A DNA stretch of 59,399 bases from Fidelibacterota bacterium (GCA_016784605.1 JADHUI010000017.1:1-59399); one strand, 5' to 3'. Counted from the first letter of the stretch, positions 44,713 through 54,965 are shown. The notes: generated by a model from the sequence alone, not told the origin. A program made the numbers and translations.

Positions 44713-47700
44713 TTGAAATATTTTTTTACAAGTTTCTTCTTTTTTTATTCTCAATCATTTGCTCAAATCCTTTTTACTGAAATTTTATATGATTTACCCG
44801 GCTCGGATTCACCAAACGAATTTGTAGAAATATTTAATCCATCCTTAACGGATACTGTCCACTTGGATGGATGGACCATTGTAGATAGACTTTATACTGA
44901 TACCCTCGAGGATTCTGGCGATGGGTTATCTATTCCGCCTAATGGGTATGGCTTAATTATGGAAGGGGATTATGATATTACTAACGGTATTTATCAAAAC
45001 ATTATTCCCGAAAATACTATTATCATTAAAGTGGACGATTCTAGTATCGGAAATGGTTTATCGGGATTTGACTCCTTGTTTTTATATGATTCATCTGGAT
45101 TATTAATTGATTTTCTTGGGTGGGAAGATATTGTTACAGATGGATATTCTTTGGAAAAAGTTCGTCCCCTTCACCCAAACGAGCCCTATAATTGGATTGC
45201 GGGTATTGATTCATTGGGAACTCCCGGAATGAAAAACAGTGTTTACCCTTTCGAAATAGATGGATCTATTGTTGAAAATTCTATATCTATTCATCCATCT
45301 GTTATACAACGAGGAGAAACGACTACAATTATGGGGGAAATTGTTAATATTGGTTTTCAATCTTTTGGTGGACAGATACATATTTTAGAAAATGATGAAA
45401 TAATAGCTTTGGAATATTTATCTCCTTTATCCGAATTAGATACAACAGAATTCGAATTAGAAATAGGTCCATTTTCTTCAGGAGCGCATACGTTTTCCGT
45501 GACTCTAATATTAGATAATGACTTAAACCTTTTGAATAATGATGATTCAATTTCCCTTGGTGTAAGATATGAAACATCCGTAATCCGTATAAACGAATTC
45601 TATCCACAACCAACGAGCGAAGAACCGGAGTTTGTTGAACTCATTTATTTTGGGGATGAAGATTTGAATTTAGCTGGATGGAGAGTCACAGATAATTCAA
45701 ATGGGTTAAACTATATTTGGCCAAATATAGTCGTTGTACCAAATGAATATTTTATTATTGCAGACGATTCATCTTTTTTTGATATAGTCCCAGAAAACAC
45801 TCTTTATATCGTTCCATCAGGGGGATTCCCATCCTTGAATAATTCTAGCGATATTATTCGCCTATTCGATCCTTTCGACTCATTAATTGATTCTATTTCC
45901 TACCAGTCTAGTTGGGGGTACTCGTCGGGCGTTTCTTCAGAAAAAATCTTTCCAGAATCGAATTCGAATCAGGTAGAAAATTGGCAACACAATATTTCTG
46001 AATTGGGGAAATCCCCCGGGCAAATAAATTCAGTGACACCATCAGAAGTAAATGGTACTTTAATAAACAATATCTATACAAGCCCATCTTTCCCATCTGA
46101 AAATGAATCATTTTTGATAAATGTACCTGTTGTTAATTCTGGGGTTAACATTTTTTCAGGCTCTGTTCAAATCGAGCATAATGATGTGAATTTATCTGTA
46201 TCAAATTTTGTATCCGGCGCTTTGGCTGAAACGACAATGGTTTCTCTTCCAATGCCGGGATTTGAATCTGGAATACATACTTTAGAAATAAGCCTCATTA
46301 TATCTGAAGATTCTAATTTGAATGATAACACAATCATAGATACGCTATTAGTTCGTTATGGGTTTAATGATATTAGCATTAATGAATTCATGGCTTTACC
46401 CAATAATGACCAGGCTGAGTTTGTAGAAATTATTTCTAATCGCGATATGGAAATGACCGGTTGGAAATTTAGTGATAACCGTAAAAATCTAAGTGTATTG
46501 CAAAATATTATTGTTCAAGAAGATGAATTTATCGTTATTGCATCTGATTCACTTATTTTTGATTTTGTTCATCCAGAAGCGCATACGATTGTATTACAAA
46601 ATCAGTTCCCATCTCTCAATAATTCTGGAGATGCCATTTATATATACGACATGACAGGCGCCATTGTGGATTCTCTTATTTACAATGAAGATTGGCCTCT
46701 TGAGTCAGAAATATCAACTGAGAAACTTCGACCAGAATTCGAATCAAATCTAGAAAATAATTGGACTTTAGCTGACCCAATCATTGGCAGTACTCCTGGA
46801 AATGAAAATAGCAAAATATTAAAAAACATTGATGGCTCTATTATTCAATCATTTGTAACACATGCTCCTGAATTCCCTGAATTATCAGATTCGATTCAAA
46901 TAAATATTTCTATCTACAATGCAGGTGTTTCACCTTTTTCTGGATCATATTATGTAGAAGAAAATGATGATGAATTAATAGAAAATTCTTTTTCAATCAT
47001 AGATCCCGGGGATACGTTAAACACACCTTTTATGATTATGCCATTAAGTTCTGGAATTCATTTTATTCAGATATATTTAGATATACCGGGTGATTCTCAG
47101 CCTAACAATGATTATGGAGCCGATACAATCTTTGTTTCATTCCCCTTTGGGAGTGTAAAGATAAATGAATTTATGTCGCTAACAGATTCAAATCATTTTG
47201 AATTTGTTGAGCTCGTATCTATGGGGCTTATTAATATTGATAATTGGGGTTTAACTGATTTATCTGGAAGGATTATGACTTTCTCGGAATTCGAACTGCA
47301 TCAAGGGTCTTATTTTACAATAAGCGGTGATTCTGCTTTATTAGAAATAATCTCCGACACGTCGCTATTAGAGGTATCTGAAAATATGTTCCCAAATCTA
47401 AATAATTCTTCAGATGGAATTTATATTTTAGACATGACAGGAAAAGTAATTGATTCTCTCCTTTATGATGAAGATTGGCCTATTATAGAAAATAGATCAA
47501 CTGAAAAATTTCAGTCCAATTATGAATCTAATTCTATGAAGAACTGGGGTATTGCGGTCAATGAATTGGGATCGACACCTGGGGGAACAAATAGTCTTGC
47601 TTTTGACACGCTCCCCATAGAGGGTTCGGTTTATATTTCTCCCAACCCCTTTTCGCCTGATGGTGATGGTTATGATGATCAATTAAAAATAGAATATTCA

Positions 47701-47940
47701 TTCCCTTTTGAAAATAGTACATTGCGAATGGAAATATTTGATATGGTTGGACGCACAATTGCTCAACCGTTTTATAATTTAAATGTAGGTCAGAATGGCG
47801 TTTTATATTGGGATGGGCAAAGATCATCTGGACAACCCGCTCGAATAGGTATTTATATCATTAAAACAACCGCCAAAGATCATGCGTCTGGCAAGGAATG
47901 GGAAGATTTGCAAACAGTCGTACTTGCCAAAAAGCTCTAA
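44713..47940 (+). CDS. Large secreted lamin-tail/CARDB repeat protein with FlgD-like sorting tail
   Basis: This 1075-residue exported protein has a signal peptide (ends SQSFAQ) and four tandem units of about 260 residues. Each unit has a lamin-tail domain (starts such as IRINEFYPQPTS near 290, ISINEFMALP near 552, VKINEFMSL near 813, and TEILYDLPGS at the front) followed by a CARDB-like beta domain (for example GVSPFSGSYYVEENDDEL). The last 95 residues begin VYISPNPFSPDGDGYDDQ and form a FlgD-Ig-like tail as seen in type IX cargo. No ATG exists at the start: a TTG at 44713 gives the signal peptide. It probably acts at the cell surface. A terminator follows. Confidence 0.85.
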   Translation: MKYFFTSFFFFYSQSFAQILFTEILYDLPGSDSPNEFVEIFNPSLTDTVHLDGWTIVDRLYTDTLEDSGDGLSIPPNGYGLIMEGDYDITNGIYQNIIPENTIIIKVDDSSIGNGLSGFDSLFLYDSSGLLIDFLGWEDIVTDGYSLEKVRPLHPNEPYNWIAGIDSLGTPGMKNSVYPFEIDGSIVENSISIHPSVIQRGETTTIMGEIVNIGFQSFGGQIHILENDEIIALEYLSPLSELDTTEFELEIGPFSSGAHTFSVTLILDNDLNLLNNDDSISLGVRYETSVIRINEFYPQPTSEEPEFVELIYFGDEDLNLAGWRVTDNSNGLNYIWPNIVVVPNEYFIIADDSSFFDIVPENTLYIVPSGGFPSLNNSSDIIRLFDPFDSLIDSISYQSSWGYSSGVSSEKIFPESNSNQVENWQHNISELGKSPGQINSVTPSEVNGTLINNIYTSPSFPSENESFLINVPVVNSGVNIFSGSVQIEHNDVNLSVSNFVSGALAETTMVSLPMPGFESGIHTLEISLIISEDSNLNDNTIIDTLLVRYGFNDISINEFMALPNNDQAEFVEIISNRDMEMTGWKFSDNRKNLSVLQNIIVQEDEFIVIASDSLIFDFVHPEAHTIVLQNQFPSLNNSGDAIYIYDMTGAIVDSLIYNEDWPLESEISTEKLRPEFESNLENNWTLADPIIGSTPGNENSKILKNIDGSIIQSFVTHAPEFPELSDSIQINISIYNAGVSPFSGSYYVEENDDELIENSFSIIDPGDTLNTPFMIMPLSSGIHFIQIYLDIPGDSQPNNDYGADTIFVSFPFGSVKINEFMSLTDSNHFEFVELVSMGLINIDNWGLTDLSGRIMTFSEFELHQGSYFTISGDSALLEIISDTSLLEVSENMFPNLNNSSDGIYILDMTGKVIDSLLYDEDWPIIENRSTEKFQSNYESNSMKNWGIAVNELGSTPGGTNSLAFDTLPIEGSVYISPNPFSPDGDGYDDQLKIEYSFPFENSTLRMEIFDMVGRTIAQPFYNLNVGQNGVLYWDGQRSSGQPARIGIYIIKTTAKDHASGKEWEDLQTVVLAKKL
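45585..47606 (+). repeat. Tandem internal repeats of the lamin-tail protein
   Basis: Three later units begin near 45585, 46370 and 47154, a period of about 785 bases. Shared blocks include INEFM, SLNN-S-D, and DMTG-DSL-Y-EDWP followed by STEK. The last two units are the most alike (DMTGAIVDSLIYNEDWP and DMTGKVIDSLLYDEDWP), which suggests a recent duplication. Confidence 0.7.
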
Positions 47941-47943
47941 AAT

Positions 47944-47972
47944 AAAAAAGGGTGAAATCATCACCCTTTTTT
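47944..47972. terminator. Bidirectional hairpin terminator
   Basis: AAAAAAGGGTGA at 47944-47955 pairs perfectly with TCACCCTTTTTT at 47961-47972 around a 5-base loop, giving A and T runs on both flanks. It lies between the converging ends of the lamin-tail gene (47940) and the barrel gene (47999) and can serve both. Confidence 0.9.
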
Positions 47973-47998
47973 ATTTGTATCTGAATTTAGTACTCTAT

Positions 47999-48721
47999 TT
48001 AGAACCCAAAACCAATTCTTGCATGATAACTTGTAAACCCTGCTGAACCAGGGATAACATCATCAGCCATGGTATAGCGCGCAAATAGGAAGGTATCTAA
48101 CATGAGCACTTTAAATTGAATGCCCGCTTGAGCATGATACCCTTCAGACTCGATTCTATTTTCAGCTAAATAATCAATTAAGGCGTCTGTTTCAAATTCA
48201 CCATTTTCAAGATCACCACCAGATATAACCGCCTCAAACATTTCTTGGCTCACCATCGGCGTGCTTACATGTTTATTAATACCTAATCCGGCAAACAATT
48301 TTGCCTTGGCGAGGAATGGGATTCCCAACCCAATTATTTTTTTCCGAACAGTAACATAATAAGATCCCGTTAACAATCCAGCTTGAGCGCTATCAAGATC
48401 CATCAATAGATTTTTAAAAGAAAACGTATAAGGTGCTGCCGATGCATAACCTTCTGCTTCAAGGGCAAGTCCAAATGGGATTGCATCAAAATATATGTAT
48501 CCTCCAAAACCTCCACCATTATCAAATCCATTAATCGAGAATTCTCCTACTTGTTCCATTTCATCAGTTATAGGATTTAATAGCATCATTGCGCTAGAAG
48601 TGTCGCCCACAGAAAACATGTTATATGCCCCCTGAATCCCAAAACCGCCAATAGCTTTTAATGGTGTAAAAGGAATAAGAAGTGATATAGTTGTTGCGAT
48701 TAATAATTTACGAATTTTCAT
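47999..48721 (-). CDS. Outer-membrane beta-barrel protein
   Basis: This 240-residue protein has a signal peptide (LLIATTISLLIPFTPLKA, ends about 22). It contains alternating strands rich in Gly and aromatics (GFGIQGAYNMFSVG, GGGFGGYIYFDAIPFGLALE, YHAQAGIQFKVLMLDTFLF) and ends in an Arg-Ile-Gly-Phe-Gly-Phe strand, typical of barrel C-termini. GGAGAC precedes the ATG. The function is unknown. Confidence 0.75.
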   Translation of the reverse strand: MKIRKLLIATTISLLIPFTPLKAIGGFGIQGAYNMFSVGDTSSAMMLLNPITDEMEQVGEFSINGFDNGGGFGGYIYFDAIPFGLALEAEGYASAAPYTFSFKNLLMDLDSAQAGLLTGSYYVTVRKKIIGLGIPFLAKAKLFAGLGINKHVSTPMVSQEMFEAVISGGDLENGEFETDALIDYLAENRIESEGYHAQAGIQFKVLMLDTFLFARYTMADDVIPGSAGFTSYHARIGFGF

Positions 48722-48837
48722 ATTGTCTCCAATTTTATTTCAGTGTCTTTATTAATTTACGGAAAAGAAATGAGCAAATCATTAGCAATTGAATCCCAAC
48801 TTCTTCTTCAATAAATTGACACCATCAATTTTATTTC

Positions 48838-51096
48838 ATGAATAGACTTCCCATATTTATACTCCTTTTTTTCCATGTCTTTTTAATCGGACAGGAATTA
48901 GAATGGCCCACATCAGCCAGTCGATCGTTTTCATCCAATTTCGGAGAAAATAGAGATGATCATTTTCATATGGGAATTGACATAAAAACGAATGGCACAA
49001 CCGGTCATCCTGTATTTGCAGTAAATGATGGTTATATTTTTAGAATGGTTTCCAATTTTTCCGGTTTTGGAAAAGCGTTATATTTAAAAACTGAAAGTGG
49101 CCATACGGCTGTTTATGCTCATCTTGAATCCTTTTCACCTTTGTTAGAAAAAGTATGGGAGTTACAAAAATCGGATAAAAACAGCTATATCATAAATGCT
49201 CGTTTTTCCCAGTCAGAATTCCCCGTGAAAAAAGGTGAAATTATTGGATACTCAGGAAACACTGGCAGTTCTTTTGGTCCCCATTTACATTTTGAATACC
49301 GAGATGATTCAGATTCACCTTTAAATCCGCTAACACATGGGTTAACGTTACCTGATCATGTAACACCCATTTTAAAAGAAATTGCATTAACGCCGCTATC
49401 GCCCGATGCTCTAGTAAATGCAAGCTCAATTACACAATCATTTCCTTTATTCCGTGATAGGGATGGGACTTATTTATTCCCGGATACTTTGAGTGTTTTT
49501 GGTGCTTTTGGGGTTTCAATTAAAATGGTTGATAAACGCGAAGGTGCATCTAATATTTATCAAATCCATAAAGCTGAACTTTGGATTGATAACCAACGAT
49601 CTTTTTCGCTACAGTATGATCGAATACCTTATAGCCAAACTGGTCGAGCCAAAACATTAATCCAACCATCTCTACACAGGCATAACTTTGGGGAATTTCA
49701 AAAATTATATCGCCATCCCGGTCATGAAAATCTTACAATTCATTCCACAGATAAAACGGGCATAAATCAATTATCTCCCGGGCTTCATCATATAGAAATA
49801 CGTGTTTGGGATGTGGCCGGCAATAAGGCTGTGTCGAAGGGACTGATTGCAATGGGCTTTCCAACAAAAGTTCAGATAGATAAAATATTTAAAGATGAAA
49901 AAGTAATCACATTTGCGATTTCACCCAAAACGGGTGTTACACCTATTAAAGAAGCGACTCTTTACACCTTTACGCCTTTTGGGTTTGCTGATCAAAAAAT
50001 TGAAATTCTCCATCAAGAACAAGTTGGAAAAGAACTGCATGTTACCATACCTATTCAATCTACTCGTGAGCGGATTGTTCAATTCATTTGTAAAAATCAA
50101 ACGGGCGGTATGGCTGCTCCAGCCCACTGGCAGGAAGATGCCCCTATTTCTGACATGATTAGCTTAATTCCAGATTTAAGAATTTCTCATACAGATTTTG
50201 GTGTTTTGTTTCAAATTGAAACAGGTCGATATACAGAAGCTAAAGTTGAGTTAAAACTAGCAAATGAACATACTTTTAAAGCTTATCCGGTTAAACAAAT
50301 TCAACCCAATGTTTATCTAAGTGATGTGATTTTACCCCAATATCTTTCTAATATAAAATATGTAGATATATCTTTTATGAAAGACGGCCAGACGCGGGAC
50401 GTTCGATTTAAATATCAATTTGGTTTAGCTGAAAATGGCAAAGCTATACGCGTTTTATCTCAAGATAAACGATGTTCCATATTGACTAATAAAAACACAG
50501 TATATAACCCTGTTGCATTTTGGATTGATAAAGTGAAAAAAGGAGCTGCAGTAAAAAATGGGTTTCAATTATCCCCGATCTATCAGCTTCAGCCATTCGA
50601 ATTAACCCTTAAAGATACTTTTAGAGTAGGTATCCGATATGATCAACAATATGCTCTTCATTCTGGTATGGCTATTTATAGATTTGACCAGAAGGATGAG
50701 TCTTGGGTTTTTCTTCCAACTAAAAATGACAAAAATGAACATATTTTATCCACAACGCTTGACCAGTGTGACGCATTGACAATTATTCAAGATTTAAAAG
50801 CGCCTATCGTAATCTCATCCTTCCCAGCAAAAGGCGGGCATTATAAAGCAAAAGATATGGATAAAATTCTAGTTGTTATTGATGACATACTTTCCGGTAT
50901 TGACGGGGATGAAGAAACATTATCATTAGAATTAAATGGGCAACCTGTTATATTTGCATATCAACCAATGAAAAAGGAAATATCTTTTTTCTTAAAGTCT
51001 CCTTTGTCTTCCGGCCCTCATGATTTTTCGGTATCAGCAATTGACCGCGTTGGGAATAAAATGACTCGAACGATTCCTTTTCTTATTCTTGATTAA
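48838..51096 (+). CDS. Exported M23 (lysostaphin-like) peptidase with large C-terminal region
   Basis: This 752-residue protein has a signal peptide (1-18). The M23 zinc endopeptidase domain spans residues 35-165 with the metal ligands in HFHMGIDIKT near 43 and HLHFEYRD near 158 and the active-site surround YAHLESFSP near 97. The remaining 580 residues are several beta-rich segments of Ig or bacterial-adhesion type (KAELWIDNQRSFSLQYD, LSSGPHDFSVSAIDRVGNKM). It should cut peptidoglycan cross-links in the periplasm. It ends one base into the rhomboid gene (TAATG). Confidence 0.88.
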   Translation: MNRLPIFILLFFHVFLIGQELEWPTSASRSFSSNFGENRDDHFHMGIDIKTNGTTGHPVFAVNDGYIFRMVSNFSGFGKALYLKTESGHTAVYAHLESFSPLLEKVWELQKSDKNSYIINARFSQSEFPVKKGEIIGYSGNTGSSFGPHLHFEYRDDSDSPLNPLTHGLTLPDHVTPILKEIALTPLSPDALVNASSITQSFPLFRDRDGTYLFPDTLSVFGAFGVSIKMVDKREGASNIYQIHKAELWIDNQRSFSLQYDRIPYSQTGRAKTLIQPSLHRHNFGEFQKLYRHPGHENLTIHSTDKTGINQLSPGLHHIEIRVWDVAGNKAVSKGLIAMGFPTKVQIDKIFKDEKVITFAISPKTGVTPIKEATLYTFTPFGFADQKIEILHQEQVGKELHVTIPIQSTRERIVQFICKNQTGGMAAPAHWQEDAPISDMISLIPDLRISHTDFGVLFQIETGRYTEAKVELKLANEHTFKAYPVKQIQPNVYLSDVILPQYLSNIKYVDISFMKDGQTRDVRFKYQFGLAENGKAIRVLSQDKRCSILTNKNTVYNPVAFWIDKVKKGAAVKNGFQLSPIYQLQPFELTLKDTFRVGIRYDQQYALHSGMAIYRFDQKDESWVFLPTKNDKNEHILSTTLDQCDALTIIQDLKAPIVISSFPAKGGHYKAKDMDKILVVIDDILSGIDGDEETLSLELNGQPVIFAYQPMKKEISFFLKSPLSSGPHDFSVSAIDRVGNKMTRTIPFLILD

Positions 51097-51743
51097 TGCT
51101 ATTTCCTTACAAAGACGATAATCCCGCAATTTTAACTCCCTTTGTAACATATGGGATTATTGGGATCAATATTCTTGTTTATCTCTTTCAATTGAACGTC
51201 GAGTTCAATCATCCCGCCACAGGAAAATCCTTGATCTATATATTCGGACTCGTACCAGCGGAATTCAGTATTTTGTCTGTTTTTACATCTATGTTTATGC
51301 ATGGGGGTTTTGCACATATTATTGGCAATATGTGGTTCTTGTGGATTTTTGGGGATAATATTGAAAGTCTATTGGGACATGTGCGTTATTTTCTATTTTA
51401 TATCACGTGCGGTATTGGAGCAGCCATTGCGCAAATCTTGATTAACCCCAGTTCTACAATACCAATGATAGGCGCAAGCGGCGCGATTGCGGGTGTACTC
51501 GGCGCCTATATGATTTTATATCCAAAAGCTAAAGTACATGTGTTTGTATTTTTTATATTCATTACAACCATTCAAGTTCCTGCTCAAATTGTCCTTGGTA
51601 TATGGTTTTTAATGCAATTAAGTAATGGATTAGGAAGTTTAGGGTTAGATATTTCTGGTGGTGTGGCGTGGTTTGCTCATATTGGCGGATTTATTGTAGG
51701 AATTAGCACACAAAAATTGTTTCGTACCTTTCGAATTGAATAA
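51096..51743 (+). CDS. Rhomboid-family intramembrane serine protease
   Basis: This 215-residue six-helix membrane protein has the catalytic serine in GASGAIAGVLGAY near residue 128 and the catalytic histidine in HIGGFIVG near 195. FMHGGFAHIIGNMWFLWIFG near 68 is the usual helix-2 motif (HxxxN). The start overlaps the M23 stop by one base. Its substrate is unknown; a surface or signalling protein is likely. Confidence 0.95.
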   Translation: MLFPYKDDNPAILTPFVTYGIIGINILVYLFQLNVEFNHPATGKSLIYIFGLVPAEFSILSVFTSMFMHGGFAHIIGNMWFLWIFGDNIESLLGHVRYFLFYITCGIGAAIAQILINPSSTIPMIGASGAIAGVLGAYMILYPKAKVHVFVFFIFITTIQVPAQIVLGIWFLMQLSNGLGSLGLDISGGVAWFAHIGGFIVGISTQKLFRTFRIE

Positions 51744-51756
51744 TTTCTAGGACTCT

Positions 51757-52140
51757 ATGAACCACTCATTGATTAAAAAAGCTATTGCTATGCGCAAACA
51801 AGCACATGCCCCTTACTCCAAATATTTTGTGGGAGCCGCTGTAGAAACAGAGTCTGGACAAATTATAGGAGGGTGTAATATAGAATCGAGCAGTTATAGC
51901 TTAACCTGTTGCGCAGAAAGAGTTGCTCTTTTTTCATCATTAGCTCAAGATGAATTCCCAATAAAAGCTCTCGCTGTTTCAACTGAAAATGGTGGTTCTC
52001 CTTGTGGAGCTTGCCGGCAAGTCATTTGGGATTTATGTGGTGAAATCCCCATTTATATTTGCGATAAAAATGGTCTAACAAAAGAAACAACAAGTAGTGC
52101 TCTATTGCCTGGTGCCTTTGATCAGAATTTTTTAAAATGA
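51757..52140 (+). CDS. cdd: Cytidine deaminase
   Basis: This 127-residue enzyme converts (deoxy)cytidine to (deoxy)uridine. The zinc ligands and catalytic Glu are in CCAERVAL near residue 52 and PCGACRQV near 85. [15 protein letters not shown] near 20 is family-typical. It overlaps udk by 4 bases and opens the nucleoside salvage run. Confidence 0.97.
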   Translation: MNHSLIKKAIAMRKQAHAPYSKYFVGAAVETESGQIIGGCNIESSSYSLTCCAERVALFSSLAQDEFPIKALAVSTENGGSPCGACRQVIWDLCGEIPIYICDKNGLTKETTSSALLPGAFDQNFLK

Positions 52141-52757
52141 ACAAAATACCTATATTAATTGGAATCGGTGGTGGGACTGGTTCAGGTAAAACGTCTATAG
52201 CTAAACAACTCTTTGATAAATATGGTGAAGGTGAGGTGGTGGTGGTTGAGCAGGATGCCTATTATAGAGATCTTTCATCCATAAGCCTTGAGGAGAGACA
52301 TAAACAAAATTATGATCATCCAGACGCCACAGATATAGAATTATATAGCCATCATGTTATTTCTTTAATGAAAGGAAATGCGGTTGAAATTCCTATTTAT
52401 GATTTTGCAACCCATTTACGGTCAAGTGAAAGTAAAAAAATAAAGCCTCATCATGTTATTGTTGTTGAAGGTATTTTGGCCTTACACTTTCCGGTTTTGA
52501 GAGAATTAATGGATATTAAAATTTATGTAGAAACGCCCGCAGACATTCGATTTATTCGTCGATTATCTAGAGATATTGAAGAAAGAGGGCGAACAGCTCA
52601 ATCCGTAATAAATCAATATTTAAAAACGGTACGCCCTATGCATGAACAATTTGTAGAACCTTCTAAATTTTATGCCGATATTATCATCCCAGAAGGTGGG
52701 GAAAACAAAGTTGCAATTGACTTATTACATACAAAAATAAACGCAATATTATCATAA
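52137..52757 (+). CDS. udk: Uridine/cytidine kinase
   Basis: This 206-residue kinase phosphorylates uridine and cytidine. P-loop [14 protein letters not shown] lies at residues 10-23, then [11 protein letters not shown] and YDHPDATD near 60, [11 protein letters not shown] near 83 and the lid [17 protein letters not shown] near 143. It is coupled to cdd by overlap and lies 12 bases before tdk. Confidence 0.97.
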   Translation: MNKIPILIGIGGGTGSGKTSIAKQLFDKYGEGEVVVVEQDAYYRDLSSISLEERHKQNYDHPDATDIELYSHHVISLMKGNAVEIPIYDFATHLRSSESKKIKPHHVIVVEGILALHFPVLRELMDIKIYVETPADIRFIRRLSRDIEERGRTAQSVINQYLKTVRPMHEQFVEPSKFYADIIIPEGGENKVAIDLLHTKINAILS

Positions 52758-52769
52758 GGAAAACAATAT

Positions 52770-53336
52770 ATGACTCTTACACCACGAGACTCCGGATGGA
52801 TAGAAGTTATCTGTGGAAGTATGTTCAGTGGGAAAACTGAAGAACTTATACGAAGATTAAAACGGGCTGAAATAGCTCAAATGAAAGTGGAAATTTATAA
52901 ACCTAAAATTGATAGTCGATATAGTGCAGAACATATCGTTTCTCATAATCAACTGAAGATGAAATCGGTCATGGTTCATTCGGCATCAGACATACTTGAC
53001 TTGGCGAAGGATGCTGAAGTGGTTGGTATTGATGAAGCACAATTTTTTGGAGATGATTTAGTCCAAGTATGTCACGAACTAGCAAAAAATAATAAACGCG
53101 TTGTTGTCGCGGGGCTTGATACGGATTACAAGGGGAACCCTTTCGGCCCTATGCCAAACATCATGTGTGAAGCAGACTATTTAGATAAATTGAGAGCCAT
53201 TTGTATCCAATGCGGAAACCCAGCTACCTACTCTCAAAGACTCACACTAGATAATAGCCAAGTGGTTATTGGGGAAACAGATGTATATGAAGCTCGTTGT
53301 AGGAATTGTTACAAATCACCGGAGGATGAATCGTGA
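52770..53336 (+). CDS. tdk: Thymidine kinase (type II)
   Basis: This 188-residue enzyme salvages thymidine and deoxyuridine. It shows the P-loop GSMFSGKTEELIRR near residue 11, the catalytic DEAQFF near 87, GLDTDYKGNPFG near 112 and the zinc-binding cysteines in CIQCGNPATYSQR and CRNCY near the C-terminus. AAGGAAA precedes the ATG. It overlaps the transporter gene by 4 bases. Confidence 0.97.
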   Translation: MTLTPRDSGWIEVICGSMFSGKTEELIRRLKRAEIAQMKVEIYKPKIDSRYSAEHIVSHNQLKMKSVMVHSASDILDLAKDAEVVGIDEAQFFGDDLVQVCHELAKNNKRVVVAGLDTDYKGNPFGPMPNIMCEADYLDKLRAICIQCGNPATYSQRLTLDNSQVVIGETDVYEARCRNCYKSPEDES

Positions 53337-54952
53337 ATTTTATTAGTCTATTAGGACTCGTAGCCCTGTTAGGAATTGCGGCAGCATTATCCTATAATTT
53401 TAAACAAATAAAACTAAGACCCATAGTTTGGGGACTTGGATTACAATTCATTTTTGCTTTAATCATTTTGCGAAGTGATTACCTTAGCTTTATGGGGATG
53501 GGAATATTAGGGCTACTCTTATTAACATATATCCTTCAGAACGATGATAAAAAATTAGGCGGCGGTATTCAGAGTATCGTCATTTTATCCATTGGAGGTA
53601 TTGCAATTGGATATGGAGCAAGTTTACTTGGATCAAATATCGGTAAGTTGCTTATGCTGCTATTTGTTATAATGATTTTAAATAATTGGGTAAAGTTGGT
53701 ACAAAAATATCAACGTTATGTAAGCGCTTTATTTATCATTGTTGGTATAAGCTATATGATTAATTATGACATTACTGGACAATTAATTTTTAAAACTTTT
53801 AGTGATAAGGTGGCTTATTTTTTAAACCTATCAGATTATGGTGCTCAATTCCTTTTTGGAAATTTGACCAATGCGGAATATTTTTTTACAGCGCCTAATT
53901 CTAGCTGGCCGGGATTTGGATTTCAATTTGCCTTTAAAGTGCTTCCTACTATCATCTTTTTTGGTGGTTTCATGAGTGTCCTGTATTACTACGGAGTTAT
54001 GCAAAAAGTTATTGAAACAATTAGTCGTTTTATGCGATGGACAATTGGCACAAGTGGTGCTGAAACTCTTTCTTGCAGTGCAAATATATTTGTAGGACAA
54101 ACAGAAGCGCCTTTATTAATAAAACCATTTTTAGACCAAATGACGAAATCTGAATTATTAACAATCATGGTTGGAGGTTTTGCCACAATCGCTGGTAGCG
54201 TATTGGCTGGATATATTTCAATGGGAGTTCCTGCGGGACATTTAGTTGCAGCGAGTGTCATGTCCGCACCTGCAGCATTAGTTATTGGGAAAATTATTTA
54301 CCCTGAAACTGAACATTCTGTTACAGCGGGTGATGTGGCGTTGCCGAGTATTACCGTAGGTTCGAATGCAATTGAATCTGCCTCTAACGGCATAACGGAT
54401 GGAATGAAACTTGCTGCAAATGTTGGCGCTATGTTAATTGGCTTTATAGCATTGATTGCCGTTGTTGATCTATCATTAAATTGGATGGATGGCATTATTG
54501 ATGGGAAATGGTTTAAGGGAGATTATGTTAGTTATGCCGCAGCTGGGCTTTCGCCAGCAAAAGGGGAATTCGTAGGATATTTCCCAGGTTCTTTACAAAC
54601 TTTTTTTGGAACCCTCTTTTCTCCCCTTGCTTTTTTAATGGGTGTGCCATGGGCAGATGCAGGTGCTGTTGGGAATCTTTTAGGGATAAAAGTTTCTTTG
54701 AATGAATTCGTTGCTTTTGGAACTTTAGGTGGTTATATCGCTGATGGAATTATAGGTGACCGAGCCATTATTATATCTACATATGCATTATGTGGGTTTG
54801 CTAATTTTGGATCGATAGGAATACAAATTGGTGGACTTAGCGCTATTTCACCAAAAAGAAAAACAGATTTAGCAAAATTAGGTGTTAAAGCCATGTTTGG
54901 AGGTGCTATCGCATCTTGGTTAACAGCTACAATTGCAGGAATATTATTATAG
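53333..54952 (+). CDS. Concentrative nucleoside transporter (CNT/NupC family)
   Basis: This 539-residue Na+- or H+-coupled nucleoside importer has the CNT core motifs GTSGAETLSCSANIFVGQTEAPLLIKP near residue 240 (shown in parts: GAETLSCSANIF, GQTEAPLLI), GYISMGVPAGHLVAASVMS and FGTLGGYIADG. It is about 120 residues longer than a typical bacterial NupC (about 400), with extra hydrophobic helices at 75-145 and a loop insert near 385-420 (IIDGKWFKGDYVSYAA). The start GTG at 53333 overlaps tdk. It should feed the adjoining kinases. Confidence 0.92.
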   Translation: MNFISLLGLVALLGIAAALSYNFKQIKLRPIVWGLGLQFIFALIILRSDYLSFMGMGILGLLLLTYILQNDDKKLGGGIQSIVILSIGGIAIGYGASLLGSNIGKLLMLLFVIMILNNWVKLVQKYQRYVSALFIIVGISYMINYDITGQLIFKTFSDKVAYFLNLSDYGAQFLFGNLTNAEYFFTAPNSSWPGFGFQFAFKVLPTIIFFGGFMSVLYYYGVMQKVIETISRFMRWTIGTSGAETLSCSANIFVGQTEAPLLIKPFLDQMTKSELLTIMVGGFATIAGSVLAGYISMGVPAGHLVAASVMSAPAALVIGKIIYPETEHSVTAGDVALPSITVGSNAIESASNGITDGMKLAANVGAMLIGFIALIAVVDLSLNWMDGIIDGKWFKGDYVSYAAAGLSPAKGEFVGYFPGSLQTFFGTLFSPLAFLMGVPWADAGAVGNLLGIKVSLNEFVAFGTLGGYIADGIIGDRAIIISTYALCGFANFGSIGIQIGGLSAISPKRKTDLAKLGVKAMFGGAIASWLTATIAGILL

Positions 54953-54965
54953 TCGATAAACTTTT

